Origin: Candidatus Cloacimonadota bacterium
Lineage (GTDB): Bacteria; Cloacimonadota; Cloacimonadia; Cloacimonadales; Cloacimonadaceae
Length of the DNA: 64,000 nucleotides
NCBI GenBank assembly: GCA_023421135.1
Contig: JAEZUG010000026.1
Coordinates: forward strand, 1-64,000
Reading direction: 5' to 3'
Below are positions 51,846-61,043 of the stretch, one piece after another; the stretch's first letter is position 1, and each line of letters opens with the position of its first letter. The notes under the pieces are model-generated. The model was not told where the DNA came from. It ran no database searches and saw only the letters and a program-made list of their open reading frames with translations. Position numbers and translations under genes: made by a program.

Positions 51846-53105
51846 TTAGTTACTCATAGAGTTTAAGAGGTCTGTATTGGTCTCGGTCGATTGCATTTTC
51901 TTACGCAGCGTTTCGATACCCTGGATTGGGCTGATGGTCTTGAGATACTTCCGCAGCACATACATGCGGTTAAGTTCATTCTGAGTAAGCAGAAGCTCTT
52001 CACGACGTGTACCGGATTTTACCAAGTCTATAGCGGGATAGAGGCGCATATCAGAGATACTGCGATCCAGCACCAGCTCCATATTACCCGTGCCCTTGAA
52101 TTCTTCAAAGATCACCTGATCCATCTTGGAGCCCGTATCTATCAGGGCTGTAGCGATGATAGTGAGACTGCCGGCTTCTTCTGTGTTACGAGCAGCTCCA
52201 AAGAACTTCTTGGGTTTGATAAGTCCATTGGCGTCCACACCACCAGATAGAACCTTTCCGCTGGAAGGGGTAACGTTGTTATAGGCTCTGGCCAGACGTG
52301 TAATACTATCCAGCACGATCACCACATCTTGTCCCAGCTCTATCATACGCTTGGCTTTCTCCAGCACCATTTCGCTTACAGCAGTATGGTTCTTGGGAGA
52401 TTCATCAAAGGTAGAGCTGACCACTTCTCTTTTTCCGGGCTTGAGGATCTTTTTCATCTCTGTCACTTCTTCGGGGCGTTCATCTACTAGCAAGACAATC
52501 AAGTTGACTTCCGGATGATTGGATAAAATGGCATTGGCGATATCCTGAAGCAGAATGGTCTTACCGGTTCTGGGGGCGGCTACGATCAGGCCACGCTGGC
52601 CTTTACCGATGGGGGTGAAGAGGTTTACCACACGGGTAGAATAGTTCTTGGGATCAAACTCCAGATTCAAACGCTCGGTGGGATAGTAGGGGGTGAGTTC
52701 GTCAAACAGCCTGCGATCTTGCATACAATTGGGGGGAAGGCTGTTAATGGATTCCACGCGCAACAGAGCGTAATATTTTTCCCCTTCTTTGGGTGAACGG
52801 GCGGGTCCTGAGACCATGTGCCCCGTCTTCAGCCCAAATCTGCGAACTTGAGTGAGCGAGACATAGACGTCGTCTCTGCCGGGGTTGTAATTATTGGAGG
52901 CAAAGCGCAGAAATCCAAAGCCATCATCCATTATCTCCAGGCATCCTGTAACGAAGGTAAGCCCTTCCTGGCTGGCCTGGAATTCCAACATTTTAAAGAT
53001 CAGGTCTATACCCTGAAGCTGCGTATATCCCGGTACTCCGAGTTTCTTGGCGAGTTTGTTTAACTGCGCCGGAGTGAGTGAAAACAGATCGTCTTCTATA
53101 AGCAT
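51846..53105 (-). CDS. rho: Transcription termination factor Rho
   Basis: A 419-residue hexameric RNA helicase. The N-terminal Rho helix domain ([21 protein letters not shown]), the cold-shock-like RNA-binding domain ([22 protein letters not shown]) and the RecA-type ATPase ([15 protein letters not shown], Walker [16 protein letters not shown]) are all seen. AAGGGAGAT precedes ATG at 53105; a longer frame to 53162 is not needed. The preceding gene, a methyltransferase, ends 11 bases upstream. Confidence 0.96.
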   Translation of the reverse strand: MLIEDDLFSLTPAQLNKLAKKLGVPGYTQLQGIDLIFKMLEFQASQEGLTFVTGCLEIMDDGFGFLRFASNNYNPGRDDVYVSLTQVRRFGLKTGHMVSGPARSPKEGEKYYALLRVESINSLPPNCMQDRRLFDELTPYYPTERLNLEFDPKNYSTRVVNLFTPIGKGQRGLIVAAPRTGKTILLQDIANAILSNHPEVNLIVLLVDERPEEVTEMKKILKPGKREVVSSTFDESPKNHTAVSEMVLEKAKRMIELGQDVVIVLDSITRLARAYNNVTPSSGKVLSGGVDANGLIKPKKFFGAARNTEEAGSLTIIATALIDTGSKMDQVIFEEFKGTGNMELVLDRSISDMRLYPAIDLVKSGTRREELLLTQNELNRMYVLRKYLKTISPIQGIETLRKKMQSTETNTDLLNSMSN

Positions 53106-53116
53106 TAATATCTCCC

Positions 53117-53833
53117 TTAAGATTTGTATCCCAATATCATCACGCGGCTCGCACCGGCACATCCGATATTATTAATACGTTCAATGAGTTCATTTCCTTT
53201 ATTTATCAATTCCGGAGAAGCCTCTGAGGCCTCCAGCCGCTTGATACTTTCTCTACAATTGTTTAGCAGGGTCTCACAGTTCCGGTTCATCTTGGGGTTA
53301 TCCACAGGAAGGTAGTAGTCAAAGACTTCGAGCTTCTTTAAGGGAAGCTTCTTGATCATCTTCTGGATATCTTCCCGGGCATAGGTCTCCCGGTGAGAGA
53401 TGCCAAACAGCCGGTCTATGGAAGCCAGCCAGTGATGCATCATGATATGCGTCTGCTGAGCTTCGGTTTGCTCCCCGTCTTTATACATCTCCGTCACAAG
53501 AAAGAGTCCACCAGGCTTGAGAACTCTCAATAACTCGACAAAGACCTTATCAGTATTCTCCAGATGGTGCAGTGAATTGGCTATAGTCACCGTATCGAAA
53601 TGATCACTCTCAAAAGACAGCTTTTCCAGATTCATACGATAAATCTCGATATCATTCTCGGGAAAGACCTTTTGAGCATAGTTCACACTCTTCTCCGAGC
53701 TATCCACGCCAATGACTTGGGCATAGGAACGGAAGTCCGTCTTGATGACATTGATAAATTCACCTTTGCCGGTTGCGGCATCCAAAGCAATGCCTGCATC
53801 TATCTGAGCTAATCTCTGATAAACGTCCTTCAT
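53117..53833 (-). CDS. Class I SAM-dependent methyltransferase
   Basis: About 238 residues. The Rossmann-like SAM site is seen in ALDAATGKGEFINVI (motif I), VIGVDSSEKSVNYAQ and DTVTIANSLHHLENTD, then VLKPGGLFLVTEMYKDG. The fold resembles UbiE/Methyltransf_11. The substrate is unknown. ATG at 53833 has GAGG nine bases before it; GTG at 53848 is an alternative. It precedes rho by 11 bases and is probably the first gene of the operon. Confidence 0.85.
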   Translation of the reverse strand: MKDVYQRLAQIDAGIALDAATGKGEFINVIKTDFRSYAQVIGVDSSEKSVNYAQKVFPENDIEIYRMNLEKLSFESDHFDTVTIANSLHHLENTDKVFVELLRVLKPGGLFLVTEMYKDGEQTEAQQTHIMMHHWLASIDRLFGISHRETYAREDIQKMIKKLPLKKLEVFDYYLPVDNPKMNRNCETLLNNCRESIKRLEASEASPELINKGNELIERINNIGCAGASRVMILGYKS

Positions 53834-53848
53834 GTGATTAAACCTCAC

Positions 53849-54207
53849 TTGTGATTGTGATTGAAGCGATAGATCGCTTTACCCATTTTGGACCTTTCCC
53901 ATAGCTGGGAACGTCTCATGCATAACTGGTGTTAGTTTGGCAAATCCCTGCTTTTTCGTCAAGCCTTTTTTATCAGTACTTGTTTCCTTCCAGTTGCTCA
54001 CTCTTTAGATTCCTTAACACTGCCATAGCGATCCCTTAGCGATCCCTTAACGAAAGCTAAAGAATCCCTTATCCTATAGTAAGTTATGGTTAATCTGTTT
54101 AATGAGAGAGCTATCAGTGTGCCTCTAGTGGCTCCAATGATAGGCTGGATCTGGCATAGATAGTGTATTCTACCTGCTTCCCGATCTTAAGGCAGGGCCT
54201 CTTAGAA
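53849..54207. other. Intergenic region with repeat copy D
   Basis: No gene was found between the methyltransferase start and the PHP phosphatase end. The stretch carries repeat copy D (54002-54094) and the promoter region of the methyltransferase-rho operon; I saw no strong -35/-10 pair. Confidence 0.5.
54002..54094 (+). repeat. Structured intergenic repeat, copy D
   Basis: Two clear 11-base units (TAGCGATCCCT), a hairpin TTAAC-GAAA-GCTAA with one mismatch, then CTTATCCTATAGTAAGTT and ATGGTTAA. It is the most diverged copy and lies between tandem genes. Confidence 0.75.
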
Positions 54208-54984
54208 CTAGTTTCGATACTCCAGCACTCTGCTCTTATTATCTGAGATAAACAGGTGTTCCCGGAGCTCTAAGGGCACCAGATCAGCATGATCTTCCAG
54301 ATGGGAAAGATGATGTGCATCGGAGGCAATTGTGAACAGGCGTCCACCTAAGGAGAGATACTGCTCCAGGTAGTCCGGCTCTGGAATCACGGATTGATAG
54401 ATCTTTCTGGCACAGGCATAGTTGATCTCCAGAGCAATCTCACGCTCTATCATAACCGAAAATATCTCTTTTATAATATCCTGATGCCTGGGTTCTTCAG
54501 GTCTTTGGGTAAAGAATCGTTTATAGACACCCAGATGAGCCAGGGCATCGATCTTGCAGCTCTCGACCAGTTTTAGGTTGCTGCGGAAATACTCATCAAG
54601 ATCGCAAGAACTGAGCTTCCTCTTGATGGGCACTGCCAGGTTGGTGTGATCTGAGAGAAAGTGTACTGATCCCAGCACTATATCAAAATCAAACTGATCC
54701 AGAATGGCTTGAGCGAAGCTATTGTGTTGCTGGAAGTCTCCCACTTCAATACCCTTTAGGATAATGAGTTCCGGGTTGTTCTGGATCAATACTTCGAGGC
54801 GTTTGAGGTAACGGGATAGGGAAGGGGTGCCAAAGTATCCCATCTCTTGTGGCAGCAGATCGTAATGCTCGGTGATGGCTATAAGGTCATACTTGTTTTG
54901 TTTGGCCCAAGTCAGCAGTTCAGCAGAACTGAGCCCGCTATCGTAACTATCTTCTGTGTGTATATGGTAGTCTGCCTTGATCAT
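54208..54984 (-). CDS. PHP domain phosphatase, histidinol-phosphatase-like
   Basis: A 258-residue polymerase-and-histidinol-phosphatase (PHP) hydrolase. DYHIHTEDSYDS at residues 4-15, ITEHYDLL near 37, GIEVGDF near 80, GSVHFLSD near 106, LAHLGVYKR near 150, and the C-terminal ASDAHHLSH metal motif are typical of HisK-type phosphatases. No other histidine genes are nearby, so other phosphate ester substrates are possible. It overlaps the activase stop by four bases (ATGA). Confidence 0.88.
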   Translation of the reverse strand: MIKADYHIHTEDSYDSGLSSAELLTWAKQNKYDLIAITEHYDLLPQEMGYFGTPSLSRYLKRLEVLIQNNPELIILKGIEVGDFQQHNSFAQAILDQFDFDIVLGSVHFLSDHTNLAVPIKRKLSSCDLDEYFRSNLKLVESCKIDALAHLGVYKRFFTQRPEEPRHQDIIKEIFSVMIEREIALEINYACARKIYQSVIPEPDYLEQYLSLGGRLFTIASDAHHLSHLEDHADLVPLELREHLFISDNKSRVLEYRN

Positions 54985-55751
54985 TTATCCGCCAATAATG
55001 CTGCGCCAATAGCTCCGGAGTATTCGGGCTGAGGGCAGGCTAACACTTTAGTGTCCAATATCTTCTCCAGGCACATCCCAAGATCGGCAGATCTGGCCAA
55101 ACCTCCAGTGAAGATCACTGGTGCACGGCATGGGAGCGCAGCCATCTGGGAATGAATCCTGCGGGCAATAGAGAGATGAACTGCCCGGGCGATGTTTTCC
55201 GATGAGGCGTTTGCCGCCATCATGCCTATAATCTCGGATTCTGCAAAAACCACGCAGGTGCTGGATAGCATCAGGTCAATTGTGGCAGCCTGGGCAATTG
55301 TGGATAGTTCATTAATGTCAATTCCCAGACGGATCGCTGTCATCTCCAGGAAGCGACCAGTTCCAGCAGCACACTTATCATTCATCACAAAATCATCAAT
55401 CTTGCCGGCAGGTGTGAGGCTGATAATCTTGGAATCTTGTCCGCCAATATCAATCACTGTGGCTGCTTCAGCAAAGTGGAAGCGGACACCTGCTGCATGA
55501 CAACTGATCTCCGAGAGTGTTTTCCCCGTGAGTTTGAACAGATGGCGCCCATAACCTGTGGCACAGGAACTTGTTATCTGAGATTCTGGAACCCTGGATT
55601 CTTGCAGCATTCTGTTGTAGAGATCCTGGGCAGAATTGAGCGGGGAGACATCAGTGAGGCAGGAGCCCAGCCAAACCAGGCTGTTATTGTCTGAATTCAG
55701 CAGACAGAGCTTTGTATAACGGGATCCGATGTCTATACCATAATTATACAT
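54981..55751 (-). CDS. BadF/HgdC-type CoA-substrate enzyme activase
   Basis: About 257 residues. GIDIGSRYTKLCLL is the N-terminal ATPase motif, IDIGGQDSKII the second phosphate loop, and the cluster cysteines are in NDKCAAGTGRFLE and SSTCVVFAESEIIG. Such homodimers hold one 4Fe-4S cluster at the subunit interface and drive ATP-dependent electron injection into 2-hydroxyacyl-CoA dehydratases or benzoyl-CoA reductases. No dehydratase subunits are in the window. ATG at 55751 is preferred to a 15-residue longer frame, because it lies two bases after the peptidase stop. Confidence 0.9.
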   Translation of the reverse strand: MYNYGIDIGSRYTKLCLLNSDNNSLVWLGSCLTDVSPLNSAQDLYNRMLQESRVPESQITSSCATGYGRHLFKLTGKTLSEISCHAAGVRFHFAEAATVIDIGGQDSKIISLTPAGKIDDFVMNDKCAAGTGRFLEMTAIRLGIDINELSTIAQAATIDLMLSSTCVVFAESEIIGMMAANASSENIARAVHLSIARRIHSQMAALPCRAPVIFTGGLARSADLGMCLEKILDTKVLACPQPEYSGAIGAALLADK

Positions 55752-55753
55752 AA

Positions 55754-58417
55754 TTATACCATGATGTAAGAGTATATGTTTTCTGGTTGCAGCCATTTGG
55801 CAGCAACTTCACGGAGGAGACCGGGACTGAGTTCTTTCAGACGTTGTTCCCTCTTGAAGAAATAGTCCGGAGCATAATTCAAAGCCCTCAGATTAGCAAT
55901 GGCTGCTGCAGACCAGGACAGGCTTTCATAATCGAAGCGTTGCATTCCCAGGAGATAGTTTCGACTCTGCTCCAGCTCCAACTCAGTTATCCCATTAAGG
56001 CACACATCACCAATAATTTCCTGCATCAGATGGAAGACAGCGTTGTGGTCTTCCGGTGCACAAAACGCAAAAGCTGTCCAGAAACCAAGATCATTCACGG
56101 AATTATAGTCCATCCCTGCTTGATAAGTGTAGGAATGCTTCTCGCGCAAGATGTTATAGAATCTGGAGGCGATGTCACCACCTATAGCGTGGCAGATCAC
56201 CTGCATGGCTGTGTCGTGCAGATATTCTTGCCGATGAGGCAGCAAGACACCCATGTGAATAATGGCCTGATCACTACCTCTCTTTTCTTTCAAAAAGTGT
56301 CTCTGGGCTGAGTGATAGACTGGGTTTGGAGAAAGTGGAGCCAAACCTGAGTTCTGTAAATGAGAAAAGCATGAATCAACAATCTGAGTAAGTTCTGCAG
56401 GATCGTAGTCGCCCACGATTGCCAAGGCAGAATCTCCGGGGTTTAGAATGTGTTGATGCCATGCCCGAAGCGCTTGCGGGTTTATTTGTTTTATCTGTGA
56501 GATGTTTCCACTGCTGCGATCCAAGTTTGAGCCGTTACCTGTGAGAAGCTTGAACCAGCGATTAAAGGCATAAGTGCTGGGAACTTCTTTCTCTCTGCGG
56601 ATGCTATCAATAGTGCTGTGTTTAAGAGTTCTTAGATATCCGGAATGAAAGACTGGCTCTCGGATTATCTCAGATAGTAGCTCCAAGGCTTTTTGCAGAT
56701 CCGGATTGAAGCATTTGCCTCTCCAGGAACTGCAGTCCAGATGGTGCACAACTCTCAGATTCATGCCCAAAGCTCTGGAAAAATCCATAATGCGATCATG
56801 ATTACGCTTCTTGGTTCCATAAAGCATGGCAGTGGTAGTGAAGAGATTTATACCCCGATTATCAGAACCCTCCATCAATTGACTGAGGGAGTTGGAATAG
56901 GCGAAACCAGTTAGTGTCCGTCCTCTGGTTCTATGAAAGACTACTCTCAGTCCATTCTTCAGAGTGAAGTGATACACTTCTTTATCCTGCAGCCCGATAC
57001 CATTAAGCTTGGAGAGGGCTATGGAGTTAACAGGAGCTAGGGGCTTTGCTTCCAGTAGATTATCATGTTTGGTTGAGATCCTTTTTATCGGGAGTATTGG
57101 AAGTTCTTCAAAGAATTCTTGCTTCAGAGACTTCAGAAAGTTCCAATTGCCTTTTCTATTTCCCAGATAATAGAGTGCCAGACTATCGAAAGTCCAGATT
57201 GGAGTGATCCTTTGGGAAATCTCTGCCGGAGTGATAGATTCTATCCTTTCACTATAGTGGTACAACTGGCTATAAGAGCCCAGCAGCTCTTCAGAAGCCA
57301 AGCCGGAGGCAAACCCTTCCATAGTATCAAAACCAAAGAGCCAGCTATGTAGAATATCACTACGGATCAGCTCAAAATCCTTGGAGCTGATCTGAAAGGC
57401 CAGAGCTCGGTGAAACTCCTCCTTGAAGATCTGCATGATCCGGGTGAAACTTGCTCCGGCCAGGGGAGAGATCAGGATGATGGTAATTCCAGACATCAAT
57501 CCAGAAACCGAAAGAACCCGGATAGAAGAACAGAGCTTTTCCTTATCGATCAGTCTCCTATGCAGGAGTGAAGACTTCCCAATTGCCAGATAGCGCATGG
57601 CAAAGAGTAAATGCTCGCTATCTGGATGCAATTCACTTAGTTCCGGCAGAGTGATAGCGACATACTCCAGATCGGTTGAAATTGGAGCTTTCTCTGCCTT
57701 AAAACCATTCTTTTCCGGCCACAGAAGTGATTCATTAGGAGGCAGCATTCTTTGAGATGATACACTGGGTTGCCAATCGGCAAACTCATGCTCCACCATG
57801 TTCCGGAGTTCTTCAGGAATAAAAGCACCAGTAGCTACCATGAAGCAATTGGTAGGATTGTAGTACTTCTGTTTACAAGCCATCACTTGCTCATGTGTAA
57901 CTGCTTTAATACCGCAAACAGTACCAATAATTGGGTGCCGTAGGGGAGAGCTGAGAAAATAATCGTTCTGGATATATTCTGTAAAAGCGGATTCGGGATC
58001 TGTGTCGTATTGTCTGATCTCCTCCAGAACTATCTTCTTCTCCGCTTTCAAATCCTGAGCCGAGCTTTGGCTGCGTCGAACTAATTCAGCCAAAGCTTTC
58101 ACAGCAACTCCCAAGCATTCTGAGGGTAGCAGCATGTAGTAGCAAGTGGAATCAAAATCTGTGTAAGCATTTACAGATATGCCCAGAGATGAAAGATAAT
58201 CGGAGAGATCGTTGTCTGGGAAGGAAGAGGTTGATTTGAAACTAAGATGCTCTAGCAGATGTGAAAGGCCTCTTTCTGTGTCAGTTTCAAAAGCAGAGCC
58301 TATCCGCACTATAAGTTGTAAACAGATAATCTTGTTGTCATGATCCGGATAGAAGATATAGCGAAAACCGTTATCGAGTTCGCAGTGCTGAGCCTGCGGA
58401 AGTTTTATCTGTGGCAT
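55754..58417 (-). CDS. M16 family zinc metallopeptidase (insulinase/pitrilysin type)
   Basis: An 887-residue two-half peptidase. The catalytic N-terminal half has the inverted zinc motif HLLEH in GLSHLLEHLSFKST near residue 48 and the distal Glu in EEIRQYDTDPES. The C-terminal half, starting near residue 470, lacks the motif as expected for the non-catalytic partner. No signal peptide is seen. It degrades peptides inside a closed chamber, consistent with peptide use. It sits between folE2 and the activase. Confidence 0.93.
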   Translation of the reverse strand: MPQIKLPQAQHCELDNGFRYIFYPDHDNKIICLQLIVRIGSAFETDTERGLSHLLEHLSFKSTSSFPDNDLSDYLSSLGISVNAYTDFDSTCYYMLLPSECLGVAVKALAELVRRSQSSAQDLKAEKKIVLEEIRQYDTDPESAFTEYIQNDYFLSSPLRHPIIGTVCGIKAVTHEQVMACKQKYYNPTNCFMVATGAFIPEELRNMVEHEFADWQPSVSSQRMLPPNESLLWPEKNGFKAEKAPISTDLEYVAITLPELSELHPDSEHLLFAMRYLAIGKSSLLHRRLIDKEKLCSSIRVLSVSGLMSGITIILISPLAGASFTRIMQIFKEEFHRALAFQISSKDFELIRSDILHSWLFGFDTMEGFASGLASEELLGSYSQLYHYSERIESITPAEISQRITPIWTFDSLALYYLGNRKGNWNFLKSLKQEFFEELPILPIKRISTKHDNLLEAKPLAPVNSIALSKLNGIGLQDKEVYHFTLKNGLRVVFHRTRGRTLTGFAYSNSLSQLMEGSDNRGINLFTTTAMLYGTKKRNHDRIMDFSRALGMNLRVVHHLDCSSWRGKCFNPDLQKALELLSEIIREPVFHSGYLRTLKHSTIDSIRREKEVPSTYAFNRWFKLLTGNGSNLDRSSGNISQIKQINPQALRAWHQHILNPGDSALAIVGDYDPAELTQIVDSCFSHLQNSGLAPLSPNPVYHSAQRHFLKEKRGSDQAIIHMGVLLPHRQEYLHDTAMQVICHAIGGDIASRFYNILREKHSYTYQAGMDYNSVNDLGFWTAFAFCAPEDHNAVFHLMQEIIGDVCLNGITELELEQSRNYLLGMQRFDYESLSWSAAAIANLRALNYAPDYFFKREQRLKELSPGLLREVAAKWLQPENIYSYIMV

Positions 58418-58423
58418 CAGGTG

Positions 58424-59212
58424 TTATCTGTCTGAGAGTGCTTTTATCCTGTGAACACAGGCATAAGCGTTGTGGTTGTGGATGGATTCAAAGTTATCAG
58501 ATTCCACTTCAAACTCGATGATACGTTCATCACTTTCAAGCTTCAGAGTGATCTCCCTCACGATGTCTTCAACAAACTTGGGATTGTTGTAGGCCTTTTC
58601 TGTGACATACTTCTCATCCACTCTCTTCAGCAGAGGATAAATCTCACAACTAGCTGCAGACTCGGCCATTTCGATCAGTTCTTCCAGCCAGACAAAACCC
58701 TGATAGCGGATTCTGATGCTGATCTCAGAGCGTTGGTTGTGAGCGCCGGCTTCGCTGATCTCTTTGGAACAGGGACACAGGGTAGTAACCGGAACTTTTA
58801 CTCCTATCCATAAATCATAGGCTTCCTTGTATCCGGCTGTGAAGTAGCAGGGGTAAGAAAGCCAGGACTTGATTTTTGAGACCGGAGCAGCTTTTTGCAT
58901 GAAGTAGGGAAACGCTAGCTCAATATAAGCCGCATCGGCTTTGAGAGTCTTCCTGAGGTCTTTCAGGAAGCTTTCCAACTGCTCAATCAGTTTCTCTTGA
59001 TGATAGCGGTTCAAGATCTCGATAAACCGGGACATATGTGTGCCCCGCATGTCATGGGGAAGCTCTACAAAGATATTGAGATCAGCCACTGTGTGCTGAA
59101 CTCCCCGGGACCGGTCTTCTACTACTATGGGGTATTGGATACCTTTCACACCAACTTTGTCGATGCTAATTTTGCGTGTGTCAGCGCCGGACTGGATATC
59201 TGGAATTGTCAT
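58424..59212 (-). CDS. folE2: GTP cyclohydrolase I, FolE2 (type IB)
   Basis: A 262-residue metal-flexible enzyme that opens GTP to dihydroneopterin triphosphate for folate or queuosine. Family features: VGVKGIQYPIVVEDR, FVELPHDMRGTHMSRFIEIL, and the catalytic Cys in TTLCPCSKEISEAGAHNQRS near residue 145. The C-terminal ESFESIHNHNAY-like motif is seen as NFESIHNHNAYAC. FolE2 replaces FolE under zinc limitation in many bacteria. ATGA overlap with apbE stop shows coupling. Confidence 0.95.
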   Translation of the reverse strand: MTIPDIQSGADTRKISIDKVGVKGIQYPIVVEDRSRGVQHTVADLNIFVELPHDMRGTHMSRFIEILNRYHQEKLIEQLESFLKDLRKTLKADAAYIELAFPYFMQKAAPVSKIKSWLSYPCYFTAGYKEAYDLWIGVKVPVTTLCPCSKEISEAGAHNQRSEISIRIRYQGFVWLEELIEMAESAASCEIYPLLKRVDEKYVTEKAYNNPKFVEDIVREITLKLESDERIIEFEVESDNFESIHNHNAYACVHRIKALSDR

Positions 59213-60234
59213 AATCTCTCTGAGAATCCTAATTCCTGCATACCTTTGGTCTTAATGGAGCTAATACTGCCATCCTGTGTGCAGTAGATCACAGCATTGG
59301 CATTGGGCATAGTTTTGACAAGTTCAATAGCTTTGAGAGGATCCATGGTAAACAGAGCTGTGGAAAGCCCATCTGCCCAAGCAGCACTGGGATGGATTAC
59401 TGTGACGGAATAGACTGCCGGAACGGGAGTCCCTGTCTTGGCGTTGAGGATGTGATGATAACGCTTTCCCTGGTACTCAAAGTATTGCTGATAGTCTCCT
59501 GAAGTGCCCAGAGAAGAATTGGAAAGTTTGAAAGAAGCAATCTCCCGATTAGGGTTTCTGGGGTCCTGGATCAGGATCACCTGTGGTGTATCGCTGCCAA
59601 AGAGAGTCATACTGCTGCGGCAAGAGATGTATCCCTTATCCAGATTGAGGCCCTGCATGTACTCTCTGGCTTTATCAAGTATGTATCCTTTAGCAATTGA
59701 ACCCAGAGATATCTGCATTCCGGCCGGTTTATAGATTCTCTTTCTATCGTATCGAAGTTTAGGGAACGATACCAATGTAAGCTTCTCCTTGATCAGCAAA
59801 GAATCCGGAGGTGCCTGTGTAAGGCTATCACTGATCTCCGGGGTTTTGGATCCAAAGCCCCAAAGATCGAAGACCGGCTTGATAGTGATATCAAATGACC
59901 CGTCTGAGATTGCATAAAGGCTATCCGAGATGGTTAGTAGCTCGTAAACATCTTCATCCATGGGAAAATACCCCGATTCCAGAGCATTGAATTTGCTTAC
60001 CCAACTTCCAGAATCATATTCATCGAGTTTAGATTCCATTCTTTCGATGAAGACGAAAACCGAATCCACCTCTTTGCTGACTGTCTTGCTTTTGGAACTG
60101 GCAGATATATCAACGATAGTATCGAGCAGAAAGCGTGTCTTGGTGGCTGTGAATGTGCGATTGAAGTATTTGTAGGCCGCAAAACCAATTACCAGAACCA
60201 GAATGATAAGTGAAAAGACTTCTCTCTTAGTCAT
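59209..60234 (-). CDS. apbE: FAD:protein FMN transferase
   Basis: A 341-residue exported flavinyltransferase. One N-terminal membrane segment or signal (FSLIILVLVIGFAAYKYF) precedes the ApbE domain, which has DGSFDITIKPVFDLWGFG, ISLGSIAKGYILDKAREYM, SGDYQQYFEYQGKRYHHILNAKTG and a C-terminal ADGLSTALFTM. The last two contain the metal and FAD-binding residues. ApbE attaches FMN to Rnf or Nqr subunits; no such genes are in the window. It starts four bases after the zinc-ribbon gene. Confidence 0.93.
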   Translation of the reverse strand: MTKREVFSLIILVLVIGFAAYKYFNRTFTATKTRFLLDTIVDISASSKSKTVSKEVDSVFVFIERMESKLDEYDSGSWVSKFNALESGYFPMDEDVYELLTISDSLYAISDGSFDITIKPVFDLWGFGSKTPEISDSLTQAPPDSLLIKEKLTLVSFPKLRYDRKRIYKPAGMQISLGSIAKGYILDKAREYMQGLNLDKGYISCRSSMTLFGSDTPQVILIQDPRNPNREIASFKLSNSSLGTSGDYQQYFEYQGKRYHHILNAKTGTPVPAVYSVTVIHPSAAWADGLSTALFTMDPLKAIELVKTMPNANAVIYCTQDGSISSIKTKGMQELGFSERL

Positions 60235-60238
60235 GTGC

Positions 60239-61030
60239 TTACCTTCTATAATCCAGGAGTTCGTATTCGATCAACTTACTTGTGTAATCGCGGACACAGA
60301 ACCAAGTAAATGGAATGGTAACCAGCAATCCCAGCAGCAGGAAAGCAAATGCTAAAGTATTCAGAACCACCAGGATCAAAGCCATGAGATACAGGTTCCA
60401 TCTGAGATCGTGAAAGTGCTTGTAACTCAGAGCAATTGCCCTGAGGGCTCCAATATCCAGCTTCATCATCAAAACAGGCACAGGTAGCACTATTGCCGCC
60501 CAGTAGTTTACTAGAACGATCCACACTAATCGTAAGATTGGATCACTGGCAAAAAGAGGAAGCCCATAGCAAACGACGTAGATCAAAGCATAGAATAGTG
60601 CTGAGATAAAGCTAAGCAGCAAGAAAGAGGGATAATACCTAAAGCTCGAGAGCAGTTGTTTCACACTGAGTTCATACTCATTACTGTTAGAAATGGAGGC
60701 AAATGCCAGAACTGTGATTGGGATCACCAGGCTAAAGGCCACTACCCTAAGAATGATGTTTAGAAAGTAATCCACCGTAGAGGATTGCCCTACACTGAAG
60801 CTGATCTGGAGAAACATCAGGATCAACAGAGCTATTGGGATGATTCCCATTAATGCGATCATCGCTCCTGCAGGTGCCAGAGGACCTTTCTTATCTTTTA
60901 TCTTATCCCAAGTGCCTTTCATGCTACCAAGAGCCGATAGTTCTAGCTTGGGAACTTGGGTCTGTCTTCCGCAACTGACGCACCATATATCATGTTCTGC
61001 AAGTTTGTTGTTGCAATGCTTACAACGCAT
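60239..61030 (-). CDS. Zinc-ribbon membrane protein of unknown function
   Basis: A 263-residue protein. The N-terminus is a small zinc ribbon with CKHC (residues 3-6) and CVSC (17-20). It is followed by about six hydrophobic segments between residues 55 and 250, arranged as in DUF4013-like integral membrane proteins. I do not recognise a specific function. It lies between nrdJ (13 bases) and apbE (4 bases). Confidence 0.75.
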   Translation of the reverse strand: MRCKHCNNKLAEHDIWCVSCGRQTQVPKLELSALGSMKGTWDKIKDKKGPLAPAGAMIALMGIIPIALLILMFLQISFSVGQSSTVDYFLNIILRVVAFSLVIPITVLAFASISNSNEYELSVKQLLSSFRYYPSFLLLSFISALFYALIYVVCYGLPLFASDPILRLVWIVLVNYWAAIVLPVPVLMMKLDIGALRAIALSYKHFHDLRWNLYLMALILVVLNTLAFAFLLLGLLVTIPFTWFCVRDYTSKLIEYELLDYRR

Positions 61031-61043
61031 TTCTACTCCTTAA

